Shown piece after piece: positions 46,279 to 54,855 of a stretch of 64,000 nucleotides of DNA (its first letter is position 1; the number at the start of each line of letters is the position of its first letter). The stretch comes from Planctomycetota bacterium (GTDB taxonomy: Bacteria > Planctomycetota > UBA11346). A program made the position numbers and the translations under genes. A model generated the notes under the pieces. It ran no database searches. It was not told the origin of the DNA and saw only the letters and a program-made list of their open reading frames with translations. The stretch is from positions 176,982-240,981 of the forward strand of contig BJHQ01000005.1 in assembly GCA_014193115.1 (NCBI GenBank), in the 5' to 3' direction.

Positions 46279-46599
46279 AAGGTTTCCGCTGGGGAAATCG
46301 TCCAGACGCGCATCGACATCATCTCATCATGGAGACCTGACGGAAGCCAGGGCAATCAACGGAGAGGAATGCCGCTTGGCACCGTCGCCAGCGAAGCCCG
46401 CAGGTCGATCTGCAGATTTGCTTCCCCCGACTCAACTCAACGATCCCTGAAGGCTCACCTCAGATGCATGTCCTGTTCGCCCCGGAACAATCCGTCAGCC
46501 GTAGGTCGTGGATGTTTCCGAAATGAACTGATCCCCAGGTTCTTGGCAATCTGACGATCCGGCGAACGATTCCGCGTCGTTGGGAAACATCCTCGTATT
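46279..46599. other. 321-bp spacer between convergent genes, nothing recognised
   Basis: No reading frame with motif support, no clear terminator and no repeat family shared with the rest of the window was found. Confidence 0.4.
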
Positions 46600-47400
46600 T
46601 CAGGCCCTCAAAGTTCCCACCTTGCGCAATTGCCGCCCGAGGTGCGCCGCGTCGGCGTAGCCGAGGCGTTGCGCGACGTCACTCAGGCGCAGGCCTTCGC
46701 GCTGCATGAGATCCTCAGCGCTGCGCACCCGCCGGTGGGCGATCCAGGCGCGTGGCGACATGCCATAGCTCGCTCGGAAGCGGCTGGCGAAAGCATGGCG
46801 GCCGCAACCTGCGATGCGGGCGAGGTCGCCCGGGGTCGGGGCATGGGAAAGGTGGGCGTCGGTCCAGGCTTCCAGGGCCTGGCGGCTGGCGGCCGTCAGG
46901 CCGGCGGATGGTTCAGGATCCGCCAGCAACCGGTCCAGCACCTCGGCCAGCAGAAGGCGAACGGCAAGGGAGCCGCCCGGACTGCTCCGGGCAGAGGCCA
47001 CGGTGCGGTCGACCAGATCGACCAGGGCCCAATCGCCGCGGTGCACGCAGGCGTGCAGCGTTGGCGCGTTGGCGCAGGCGAAGTGGAGATCCTGGGTCAC
47101 CCGTTCGCCCGCATGCAGGTAGTCGATCGCGGTGCCGGCCGGCACCAGGATGACATCGCCCGGTCCGGGGTCCAACCGCCGACCATCACTGCTTAGGCTC
47201 AGATGCCCGCGCTGCACGGCGATGATCCAATGCTGTTCCTGGCGCTTTGCGCGAGCCACGTAGCGGGCACGGATGAGGCGAGGCACCAGGCGCGGACGCA
47301 GGACCAGTTGGTTCGCCCGGTCCGTCAGGGCTGCGGCCCAGGCCCAGGCAAGCCCCCCCTGGTCTGGCGCAGGATCCGGCCGGTCGCTCAGTTGGGACAT
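46600..47400 (-). CDS. AraC-family transcriptional regulator
   Basis: The product is 266 aa. A cupin-like N-terminal half (YVARAKRQEQHWIIAVQRGH, DVILVPAGTAIDYLHAGERV) is followed by AraC helix-turn-helices: PTPGDLARIAGCGRHAFASR, FRASYGMSPRAWIAHRRVR, then LRLSDVAQRLGYADAAHLGR. The start at 47400 (MSQLSDRP) is chosen; upstream in-frame sequence is antisense to the FAD oxidoreductase gene. It is divergent from that gene with under 100 bp between, so it probably regulates it. Confidence 0.87.
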   Translation of the reverse strand: MSQLSDRPDPAPDQGGLAWAWAAALTDRANQLVLRPRLVPRLIRARYVARAKRQEQHWIIAVQRGHLSLSSDGRRLDPGPGDVILVPAGTAIDYLHAGERVTQDLHFACANAPTLHACVHRGDWALVDLVDRTVASARSSPGGSLAVRLLLAEVLDRLLADPEPSAGLTAASRQALEAWTDAHLSHAPTPGDLARIAGCGRHAFASRFRASYGMSPRAWIAHRRVRSAEDLMQREGLRLSDVAQRLGYADAAHLGRQLRKVGTLRA

Positions 47401-47496
47401 GCGGTCATTGGATGACCATGCGCCATATCGCAACCAGCGTTCGGGCGAGACGACCTGGTGCAGACCACCGACCTTCCCAGCGAGGAGATGCCGACC

Positions 47497-49368
47497 ATGC
47501 CGCTCACCCGTCGTGATTTCTTGCACGTCTGCGGGGCGATGTCCCTGGCATCGTTGGGATACGCCGATCCCGGTGGCACCCATGGCGATGACTGCCTGCT
47601 CCTCGAAGCCCGGTCTTTTTCCGACCTTGGCGGCTGGCTCGTCGACTGCCAGTTCGAGGACATCATGGGCTTTCCCTACCTGCTTGCGCATGGATGCGGC
47701 CGGCCGGTGCGATCGGCCTCGACCACCGCAGCGTTCCCAAGTACCGGGCCCTACCACCTGTGGGTGCGGACCCGCAACTGGTGTCCGGGGCCGTGGGAGG
47801 CGCCCGGCCGTTTCCGCATCACCGTTGCCGGCAGGGAGCTGCCCACGGTCTTCGGCACCGAACCCGGATGGGCCTGGCAGCGTGGCGGTCGGGTCGAGAT
47901 CACCCAGGCCCGCACCGATCTGGCGCTGGTCGATCTGACTGGCTTCGATGGCCGCGTCGATGCGCTGTTCTTCACCAAGGACTCCGCTTTCACCCCGCCG
48001 GCCGAGGTGGAGCCAATGCAGAAATGGCGCCGTTCGATCATGGGCATTCCTGATGTGCCGGTCCGTCGCGAATCGTTCGACGTGGTGGTGGTCGGAGGCG
48101 GCTTCGCCGGCTGCGGCGCGGCCATCGCGGCGGCGAGGGCAGGGGCGGGAGCGGGGATGAAAGTCGCCTTGATCCATGATCGACCGGTGCTGGGCGGCAA
48201 TTCCAGCAGCGAGGTCGGCGTCCCCCCGATCGGCGTGGCCGGGCCGAGTCGCGGAATCATCAACGCCATGGATACGGCATCGCACAGCGCTTCCCAACTG
48301 ACCTTCTTTGCTGAAGAGGGCGAGGCCAATCGGTTGGCGATGATCACGGCTGAACCGAACATCCGCCTGTTCCTGGACTGGCGTCTGTACGACGTCCAGG
48401 TCACGGCAGGCAGGATCAGCAGTTGCGATGCCCACCACAACCGCACCGGCGAGGCCGTGCGCTTCGACGCCCCGCTGTTCATCGATTGCAGTGGCGATGC
48501 CTGGCTGGGATTCCGCGCCGGTGCCGAATTCCGCCAAGGCCGCGAGGCGAAGAGCGAGTTCGACGAGGGCTGGGACGAATTCAAAGAGAAGTGGTCGCCG
48601 ACCAATCCGGACCGTCTGACCATGGGCAGCAATCTGAAATACCGCACGGGGCCGGCCGCCAGTCCAGAAGATGCCGCTTTCCCCGAGGTGCCCTGGGCGA
48701 TGCCGATCGCCAAGGATCACGCGGCGGCCGAGGCCGAATGGAACTCGGAATACGCCCGCGAGGATCTCGACCAGATTCGCGACGGCGAGGAGATCCGCGA
48801 CCATCTGCTGCGTTGGATCTACGGCAGCTTCGCCAACGCCAGGAAGAACCCCAAACACGCCATGCTGAAGATCACCTTTGTGGGCTACGTCCTGGGCCGG
48901 CGCGAATCAAGGCGGTTGATGGGCGACCATATCTATTCCATGAAGGACATGACCGAGAACCGGCTCTTCCCCGATGCCGTGGTCGAGGAGCCGCGCCAAC
49001 TGGACATGCACGCCCAGCTCGGAGGTAATCTGTCGGTCGGATCCATGGCCATGGAAATGAAGGTTGGAACCTATTTCGTTCCCTTCCGGAGCCTGTATTC
49101 GCGCACCATCACCAACCTGATGATGGCCGGGCGCTGCTTCAGCTGCACCCACATCGGTCTGAGCGGCCCGCGCTGCCAGAAGACCACCGGGCAGATGGGC
49201 ATCGCCACCGGCTATGCTGCGGCCCTCTGTACAAAGCACGCCTGCACTCCGCGCGAACTGGCGCAGAAGCACATCGCCGAACTGCGCCGGCTGATCGGGA
49301 TCACGGTCGGATCGCCGTCGGATCCCCCGGCCCCCAAGTCGCCAGGCAAACCGCAACGGCAGCCATGA
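47497..49368 (+). CDS. FAD-dependent oxidoreductase (xanthan lyase-like, Tat-type signal)
   Basis: The product is 623 aa. MPLTRRDFLHVCGAMSLASL is a Tat-like signal. Residues about 30-170 are a beta-sandwich of the kind that precedes FAD domains in PVC proteins (WVRTRNWCPGPWEAPGRFRI). From residue 190 comes a FAD_oxidored domain: VVVGGGFAGCGAAIAAARAG, LIHDRPVLGGNSSSEVGVPP, LFIDCSGDAWLGFRAGA and MMAGRCFSCTHIGLSGPRCQ. The ATG at 47497 has GAGGAG 11 nt upstream and is preferred over earlier in-frame starts. It is probably exported and acts on carbohydrates; this is an inference from PVC context. Its stop overlaps the ApbE-like fragment. Confidence 0.9.
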   Translation: MPLTRRDFLHVCGAMSLASLGYADPGGTHGDDCLLLEARSFSDLGGWLVDCQFEDIMGFPYLLAHGCGRPVRSASTTAAFPSTGPYHLWVRTRNWCPGPWEAPGRFRITVAGRELPTVFGTEPGWAWQRGGRVEITQARTDLALVDLTGFDGRVDALFFTKDSAFTPPAEVEPMQKWRRSIMGIPDVPVRRESFDVVVVGGGFAGCGAAIAAARAGAGAGMKVALIHDRPVLGGNSSSEVGVPPIGVAGPSRGIINAMDTASHSASQLTFFAEEGEANRLAMITAEPNIRLFLDWRLYDVQVTAGRISSCDAHHNRTGEAVRFDAPLFIDCSGDAWLGFRAGAEFRQGREAKSEFDEGWDEFKEKWSPTNPDRLTMGSNLKYRTGPAASPEDAAFPEVPWAMPIAKDHAAAEAEWNSEYAREDLDQIRDGEEIRDHLLRWIYGSFANARKNPKHAMLKITFVGYVLGRRESRRLMGDHIYSMKDMTENRLFPDAVVEEPRQLDMHAQLGGNLSVGSMAMEMKVGTYFVPFRSLYSRTITNLMMAGRCFSCTHIGLSGPRCQKTTGQMGIATGYAAALCTKHACTPRELAQKHIAELRRLIGITVGSPSDPPAPKSPGKPQRQP

Positions 49369-49741
49369 TGCTGCTGGGCGACACTGCAGCCCGGCCGAGC
49401 CGGAACCTCCGGTTCATTTTCGGCACTTCCGGGCTGCTGGCTTTTTTCATCAGGGGGCTAGCGGCCCCCGTAGCACCACGCGCCAGAATTTCTTCTTATG
49501 ACACGGAGATTCTGGCGCGTTGTGCCACAGGTGAAGTCCATGGATTCCGCTGGAATGCCCTGGGCGGCACCGCCCGTTTGCGCCTGGCCGGTTGCGAAAG
49601 TCGACACGCGGAGACTTTCGCCCGCGATGCCGCGGCCTGGTTGGAGGAGGTCGAAGCCGACCTCAGCCGTTTCCGTCCCGCCGGCGGCCGTTGAACGCTT
49701 TGCCAAATGCAGCCGGCCTTTCATCTGGTGCAAAGGGCTGA
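49365..49741 (+). pseudogene. ApbE-like (FAD:protein FMN transferase) N-terminal fragment
   Basis: The first frame (109 codons) contains GFRWNALGGTARLRLAG and WLEEVEADLSRFRPAG, matching the start of ApbE proteins (the M/L-GT strand and the helix ending SRFRP). It then stops at 49692. Shifting frame near 49688 continues the expected text as RPLNALPNAAG before a second stop at 49739. The remaining ~250 residues of an ApbE are not found. The start ATG overlaps the FAD oxidoreductase stop (ATGA). ApbE attaches FMN to exported proteins, so linkage to a FAD enzyme gene would have been natural. Confidence 0.55.
49478..49520. repeat. 15-bp near-perfect inverted repeat
   Basis: Arms ACGCGCCAGAATTTC (49478-49492) and GAGATTCTGGCGCGT (49506-49520) pair at 14 of 15 positions around a 13-nt loop. 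It lies at the 5' end of the conserved part of the ApbE-like fragment. Confidence 0.7.
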
Positions 49742-49753
49742 GACTCCAGGTGC

Positions 49754-50518
49754 ATGGTGCTCACGACCGCTCAGCGGGCGATCCAAGTCCTCGACGCCCT
49801 GAGCAGAGGCTCAGCCGCGAACTCCTATCCGCGACCCGGCGTGCAAAGGTCAGCTGATCAACCCGACGATCCGGCCTTCACGTCCGTGCCAGAAGCATCG
49901 GAATGGCCGCGCCTGCTGGCATGGCTGGGCAATCCCGATCCCGGAGCCACGGTGCAGGAGATCACGTCTCTCCTGGTCACGATGGGCGTGGCGACGCCTG
50001 TCCTGCCATCCCTGGCCTGGCCGCTGATCGAGGCGGTGCGGCGTTGCCCAGATCATCGCAGCGTCCCGACGACCACGCTGGCGCACCTCGGTGCAGTGCT
50101 GGATCGCTGGGAGGCGCAGCAGGGGCAACTCGATGCGGTGACGCCGGCCGGAATCCTCGCCCAGGCCCTGCTGGTGCAGGATCTCCATTGCCTGGCCGAC
50201 CTGTGTTCAAACGCGGGCCAGGGATGGGCGTCGGGTCCGTGGAGCCGCCGGGGCCACCGCCTGGAGCAGGCCCTGCACGTGCGGCTGTGGCACGATTCTG
50301 GATATGTGGACACCGCCGGCCCGGCCGATCCTTTGGCAATGCTGCTCCTGCTGGATACTCCAGCTGAACGTATCGCCATCCTGGCGAAACAGGCGCTCAA
50401 GCGGTGCCAATCCGCACTGGCCAGGAATCAGATCGGCTCCGTCTTCCTCGCCTGGGAAGGAGCGCATCGACACCGGTTGACGGATCAGGCAAGGCAGATC
50501 GCCGAACTGGTCCGATGA
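49754..50518 (+). CDS. Hypothetical protein, helical
   Basis: The product (254 aa) is not recognised. It is largely alpha-helical (ILAQALLVQDLHCLADLC, AERIAILAKQALKRC) with a WHDSGYVDTAGPADPLAMLL stretch reminiscent of alpha/alpha-barrel glycosidases; this resemblance is weak. There is no signal or membrane segment. The first 40 residues may not be coding, and a start inside the region 49880-49900 is possible. It lies just after the ApbE-like fragment and could itself be a remnant. Confidence 0.4.
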   Translation: MVLTTAQRAIQVLDALSRGSAANSYPRPGVQRSADQPDDPAFTSVPEASEWPRLLAWLGNPDPGATVQEITSLLVTMGVATPVLPSLAWPLIEAVRRCPDHRSVPTTTLAHLGAVLDRWEAQQGQLDAVTPAGILAQALLVQDLHCLADLCSNAGQGWASGPWSRRGHRLEQALHVRLWHDSGYVDTAGPADPLAMLLLLDTPAERIAILAKQALKRCQSALARNQIGSVFLAWEGAHRHRLTDQARQIAELVR

Positions 50519-50678
50519 CCTGGCCCCCCGTCGTTGCGCGGCGATGACCGAGGCGGCGTAGATTTTCCGCTGCTGATCGCGCGAGCTGGAGCTGTTGGAC
50601 GATTCGTGTCATCCGGGGGCGGATGGCCCGTGCCAACCTGGCGGCGGATTCTCATCCGACTTGAGATGATTGTTCAGA

Positions 50679-53600
50679 TCATCCTGCCGCCTTCGCCCGC
50701 AGCGCTTCCCACAACCCGGCATGGTTGAGCAGCACGTCCTTCAATCCCCGTTGTCCCGTGGGTGAATTGAGCATCTGGGAACTCATCAGCGTATGTGCGT
50801 CCAAGGCCCCCATGATCGCGTTCAGCAATTCAGACATGAGGTCGGGTGAGTTGGCGAACTGTTCCTTCGAATTGTTGGCCGCCTGCTGGCGTAGCGTCTC
50901 GGACTCCAGCAGCTTGCCCTTGATGACGTTGTTGACGTAGACCAGCTTGTCGTCGTCGGTCAGCTCGCCGTCGAAGAGGCTGTTCACCTTTTCGATCAGC
51001 TCGGCCAGGTAGGCTTTTTGCTTTTCTTGCACCTTGCCGCCGCCGCTCTCGGTCAGCGGGTCCAACTTGGGTGTCTCGCCGTCGTTCAGTGTCAGGGACT
51101 GCCTGCCCTGGTTTTTCAGGTTGTGGTGGGTCAGCACCACCTTGGACAGGTCGATGCCCTCGCGTTCGCGTCCGAATTCCAGCAGGGGCAGCAGGCGCTT
51201 GAAGAAGATGCTGCGCTTCTCGATGGCGGTGTTGCCGTAGTCGAACATCTGCGACAGGAAGGTGTAGGCCCGCACGAATGCGCCCATGTCGCCCTTGAAC
51301 AACTGAAGCGCCTCCAGCGCCTCGTTAGCCACCTTGGCTCCTGCTTCATCTGGCTTGGCCTTGGCGATTTTTAGCGCCTCCAGACCGGCCTTATACTTGC
51401 GGATCAGGCGGTCGGCGACCGGGGTCAGGGCCGCGACCAGTTCGCCCTGGGTGGCCTTCGGGTTCAGTTCGACCGCCACCACCCGGTCCACCTCGTTGTC
51501 GTCGTAGTGGCCGGCGGCGTCCAGCTTGGCGCGCAGGTTCAGGACCAGGTTGGGGTCGGTGGCGGCCGACAGTTCGGCGGTCGTGTGATAGGTCTTGAAG
51601 GCGGCCAGCACGTCCTCGGCCTCGTTCATGAAATCCAGGACGTAGGTGGTGTCCTTGCCGGGGTGGCTGCGGTTCAAGCGCGACAGGGTCTGCACCGCCT
51701 GGATGCCGGCCAGGCGCTTGTCCACGTACATGCCACACAGCAGGGGCTGGTCGAAGCCGGTCTGGAACTTGTTGGCGACCAGCAGGATCCGGTAGTCGTC
51801 GCCGGTAAACGCTTCGCGGATGTCGCCCTTCAGGCCGGGGTTCAGGCTGGTGCTGCGCTCGGTGAAGCCCTCGGGACCGCTGTCCGTGTCGTTCACCTCG
51901 CCCGAGAAGGCGACCAGCGTGCCGATGGGATAGCCGTGCTCGGTGATGTATTTCCGGATGGCAAACTGCCAACGCACCGCCTCGACGCGGCTGCCGACCA
52001 CCACCATGGCCTTGGCGTGGCCCTTCAGCAGCGGGGCGACGTAGGTGCGGAAGTGCTCGACGACGATCTGCACTTTCTGGCTGATGTTGTAGGGATGCAG
52101 GCGCACCCAGCCCATGATGCTCTTGAGTGCCGCGTTGCGCTCGACCTGGGTCTGATCCAATTCCCTGCCTTCGTGGGCCAACTTGAAAGCCAGCTTGTAG
52201 GTCGTGTAGTTTTGCAGCACGTCGAGGATGAAGCCCTCCTCGATGGCCTGACGCATGGAGTAGACGTGGAAGGGTGCTGGCAGGTTGGTCGGCCCGGCAG
52301 GCTGGCTGGGGTCAGGCCGGGTGCCGAACAGCTCCAGGGTCTTGGCCTTGGGCGTGGCGGTGAATGCGATGAAGGTGATGCCGCTTTCGCCGGCCCGCGC
52401 CGCCATCTGGGCGGCCAGGATGTCCTCGCTGCTGACCTCGCCGCCGTCGGCGATCTCAGCAAGCTCCTCGGGCGACAGCACCGCCTTGAGCTTGGTCGCG
52501 GCATCGCCGGTCTGCGAGCTGTGCGCCTCATCGGCGATGACGGCAAATCGTTTGCCCTGTTTCCTCGCCAATAGCTCCATTTTTTCATGGAGAGCCGGGA
52601 AGGTCTGAATGGTGCAGACAACGATCTTCTTGTCGCCCGACAGCGCCTCGGCCAGGGCGGCGCTCTTGCTGCTGGTCTCGTTGGTGATGGTCGCCACCAC
52701 CCCGGTCTGGCGCTGGAAGCTGAACAGAGCCTCCTGCAATTGGTCATCGATGACGGTGCGGTCCGAGATCACCAGCACGCTGTCGAAGACCTTCTTATGG
52801 TCGGCGCCGTGCAGTTCGGCCAGGAAGTGTGCCGTCCAGGCGATGGAGTTGGTCTTGCCCGAGCCGGCCGAGTGCTGGACCAGGTACGGACCTCCGGCAC
52901 TCGAAGGCTCACGCGGAGTCGCGGAGTCGCGGAGATTTGTTCCCTCTGCGTCTCCGCGGCTCCGCGTGAAACCCTCCAGTATTGCCGCCTGGAGCTTGCG
53001 GGTGACATCCAACTGGTGGTAGCGCGGGAAGATGACCTCGGTGAGCTGCTTTTTGCTGTCGCGCTTGGCGATCAGGTAGCGGCCCAGGATCTCCAGCCAG
53101 CTCTCGCGTGCCCAGACCTGCTCCCACAGGTACGCCGTGCGATGCCCGTGCGGGTTCACCGGGTTGCCGGCCCCGCCATGGTCGCCCAGGTTGAAGGGTA
53201 GAAAACGCGTCGCCGGGCCGGCCAGCTTGGTGACCATGGCCACCGCGCTGTTGCTGACCGCGAAATGGACCAGAGCCCCACGCGGGAAGGACAGCAGCGG
53301 CTCGCCGGCGGCGCCCTTGGGTTGGGGCAGGCGGTCGAAGCGATACTGGTCGATGGCGTCGGTCAGGCTCTGGGTGAAGTCGGTCTTCAACTCGACCGTC
53401 GCCGCCGGGATGCCGTTGAGGAACAGCACCAGGTCGATGCTGTTCTCATTGGCCAACGAGTAACGCACCTGGCGCACCACGCGCAGGCGGTTGGCGGCAT
53501 GGCGGGCCAGGATCTCGGGATTGATCGCCAAGGCCGGCTTGAACTCGGCCAGTTTCAGCGACTGCTTGAGACCGAGCAGGTCGATCCCCTGACGCAGCAC

Positions 53601-53870
53601 CTCCAGCGTGCCGCGCTGGTCGAGTTGGTCGCGTAGGCGGGTCAGCAGGGCGTCGTCGGCCTTGGCGCCGTGGTTCTTGGTCAGCACGTCCCACGCCTGC
53701 GGCTGGGTCGCCTGCACCCAGGCCAGGACATCGGCGGGGAAAAGCGCCCGCGCCCGGTCGTAGGCGACGGCATCGCCCTCGGCCCCTTTCCCTTCTGAAT
53801 AAAGCCAGCCATGTGCCGCCAGGTGCTGGCATATCTCGTCCTCGAAGCTGATTTCCTTATGGACGCTCAT
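50679..53870 (-). CDS. hsdR: Type I restriction enzyme HsdR subunit
   Basis: HsdR (1063 aa) is the motor and nuclease subunit of a type I restriction system; with HsdM and HsdS it translocates DNA and cleaves it. The N-terminal PD-ExK nuclease has NSIDLVLFLNGIPAATVELK (Asp146; Glu160, Lys162). The SF2 helicase has Walker A HSAGSGKTNS (334-343), DEAHSSQT, FIAFTATPKAKTL and a C-terminal RecA lobe (VANKFQTGFDQPLL, QTLSRLNRSHPGKDTTYVLD). Residues 301-327 are an extra segment just before Walker A, encoded by a REP-like repeat (52909-52969). It is the last gene of the minus-strand island, and appears intact. Confidence 0.95.
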   Translation of the reverse strand: MSVHKEISFEDEICQHLAAHGWLYSEGKGAEGDAVAYDRARALFPADVLAWVQATQPQAWDVLTKNHGAKADDALLTRLRDQLDQRGTLEVLRQGIDLLGLKQSLKLAEFKPALAINPEILARHAANRLRVVRQVRYSLANENSIDLVLFLNGIPAATVELKTDFTQSLTDAIDQYRFDRLPQPKGAAGEPLLSFPRGALVHFAVSNSAVAMVTKLAGPATRFLPFNLGDHGGAGNPVNPHGHRTAYLWEQVWARESWLEILGRYLIAKRDSKKQLTEVIFPRYHQLDVTRKLQAAILEGFTRSRGDAEGTNLRDSATPREPSSAGGPYLVQHSAGSGKTNSIAWTAHFLAELHGADHKKVFDSVLVISDRTVIDDQLQEALFSFQRQTGVVATITNETSSKSAALAEALSGDKKIVVCTIQTFPALHEKMELLARKQGKRFAVIADEAHSSQTGDAATKLKAVLSPEELAEIADGGEVSSEDILAAQMAARAGESGITFIAFTATPKAKTLELFGTRPDPSQPAGPTNLPAPFHVYSMRQAIEEGFILDVLQNYTTYKLAFKLAHEGRELDQTQVERNAALKSIMGWVRLHPYNISQKVQIVVEHFRTYVAPLLKGHAKAMVVVGSRVEAVRWQFAIRKYITEHGYPIGTLVAFSGEVNDTDSGPEGFTERSTSLNPGLKGDIREAFTGDDYRILLVANKFQTGFDQPLLCGMYVDKRLAGIQAVQTLSRLNRSHPGKDTTYVLDFMNEAEDVLAAFKTYHTTAELSAATDPNLVLNLRAKLDAAGHYDDNEVDRVVAVELNPKATQGELVAALTPVADRLIRKYKAGLEALKIAKAKPDEAGAKVANEALEALQLFKGDMGAFVRAYTFLSQMFDYGNTAIEKRSIFFKRLLPLLEFGREREGIDLSKVVLTHHNLKNQGRQSLTLNDGETPKLDPLTESGGGKVQEKQKAYLAELIEKVNSLFDGELTDDDKLVYVNNVIKGKLLESETLRQQAANNSKEQFANSPDLMSELLNAIMGALDAHTLMSSQMLNSPTGQRGLKDVLLNHAGLWEALRAKAAG
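52909..52969. repeat. REP-like element (family C) in frame inside hsdR
   Basis: Ten-base perfect terminal inverted repeats TCACGCGGAG and CTCCGCGTGA bound a 61-bp palindromic element with internal GTCGCGGA repeats on one side and TCTCCGCGG on the other. A related sequence, without the second arm, is at 53888-53916 just upstream of the hsdR start. The host frame stays open through it. Confidence 0.85.
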
Positions 53871-53887
53871 CGTGGGCTTTTGAGAGG

Positions 53888-53916
53888 GGTCACGCGGAGG
53901 CGCGGAGGCGCGGAGG
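53888..53916. repeat. REP-like element (family C), half copy
   Basis: It reads TCACGCGGAGGCGCGGAGGC, then GCGGAGG. It matches the left half of the element inside hsdR and lies about 20-45 bp upstream of the hsdR start codon on the minus strand. Confidence 0.7.
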
Positions 53917-53976
53917 GGTAAGTTGTTTCCATTTTGGACATAACTGGTTGACCCTGGTCAGTGCCTGGCAGTCGAA

Positions 53977-54648
53977 AGGGCCAAAGGCCCGACCCATGAC
54001 AGCCCAGGGCAACGCCCTGGGTCATGGAATCGCCACGGGCTGAGCCCTGCAGGGGCGACCTAATCCCAGACATAGCGCTCGTCGAATCCCATCCGATGTC
54101 GTTCCAAAAAGCTACGGTATTCATCCTGAAACGTGCTTCGCAGGTGATGTTCTTTCTGTCCGGCGATGTAGGCTCGAACGACGGCGACCTGCGATTCGCT
54201 GACCGAGAACGCCCCATATCCGGCCTGCCAGGAAAAACCCGCATGGTCGCTGCCCTGGGTCTTGACCCATTTCGATGAACTGACCTTGACTGATTCAACC
54301 ACCTCGCTGATGGTCCTGGTACGGGCCAGTTCGAACAGGATGTGAACGTGGTCCTCGACGGAGTTGATGAGCACGGCTGGGCAGTCCATGTTCTGCAAGA
54401 CGGTGGCCATATATGCATGCAGCGTGGCACGCAGGTCATCGGTGATCCTGGGTTCGCGGTGCTTGGTGCTAAAAACCAGATGGATTTGGATGCGGGCGAG
54501 AGATTGTGGCATGGATTCGGTCGCCCCTTCAGGGCTCGGACGTATCGCAACCGTGTACCCAGGGCGTTGCCCTGGGCTGGGGTTGGGGCGGGCCGTTCGG
54601 TTCCCAGGGCGTTGCCCTGGGCTGGTGATAGGTCGGGCCGTTGGCCCT
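53977..54648. mobile_element. RAYT element: nested REP palindrome with a transposase in its loop
   Basis: Outer arms are AGGGCCAAAGGCCCGACCC plus CAGCCCAGGGCAACGCCC on the left, and their inverse (GGGCGTTGCCCTGGGCTG, then GGGTCGGGCCGTTGGCCCT-like) on the right. Inner arms are GAGCCCTGCAGGGGCGACC (54042-54060) and GGTCGCCCCTTCAGGGCTC (54519-54537), 18 of 19 paired. The transposase gene begins and ends at the inner arms. An extra right outer arm (54545-54600) is present. Left and right arm order is the same as in the short composite repeats nearby. Confidence 0.85.
54060..54512 (-). CDS. REP-associated tyrosine transposase (IS200-like, Y1 family)
   Basis: The product (150 aa) is a Y1-type single-strand DNA transposase. 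MPQSLARIQIHLVFSTKHRE begins the typical strand. The HUH motif is HVH at residues 55-57 (SVEDHVHILFEL), and the catalytic Tyr is Tyr115 in RAYIAGQKEHH. The length and the C-terminal HRMGFDERYVWD fit transposases of the RAYT/IS200 type. The start at 54512 is directly preceded by the inner REP arm; in-frame upstream codons are only REP DNA. In other bacteria RAYTs are domesticated and excise or bind REP sequences. Here the gene appears intact and is flanked by its cognate palindromes, in the truncated DUF1016 locus. Confidence 0.88.
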   Translation of the reverse strand: MPQSLARIQIHLVFSTKHREPRITDDLRATLHAYMATVLQNMDCPAVLINSVEDHVHILFELARTRTISEVVESVKVSSSKWVKTQGSDHAGFSWQAGYGAFSVSESQVAVVRAYIAGQKEHHLRSTFQDEYRSFLERHRMGFDERYVWD

Positions 54649-54665
54649 GCGATGAAGCATGCGAG

Positions 54666-54855
54666 AGGGCCAACGGCCCGGCCCATGACAGCCCAGGGCA
54701 ACGCCCCGGGGAAACAGTGAACGAAGGCGTGAGCCCTGAAGGGGCGGCCCATTCGTTGGGCAACGGTTGGGTCGCCCCTTCAGGGCTCGGTTTCATTCCC
54801 GGTTGCGAACCCAGGGCGTTGCCCTGGGCTAGGGATGGGTCGGGCCGTTGGCCCT
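54666..54855. repeat. REP composite (family B) copy 2
   Basis: The order is outer arm, inner arm (GAGCCCTGAAGGGGCGG), short loop, inner arm (GTCGCCCCTTCAGGGCTC), outer arm. The left outer arm has a CCCCGGGG variant. It lies between the RAYT element and the DUF1016 fragment and marks where that gene breaks off. Confidence 0.85.

Noticed and set aside
47401..48858. 486-codon extension of the AraC regulator on the minus strand
   Set aside because: It is antisense to the FAD oxidoreductase gene; the cupin-like sensor starts shortly after 47400.
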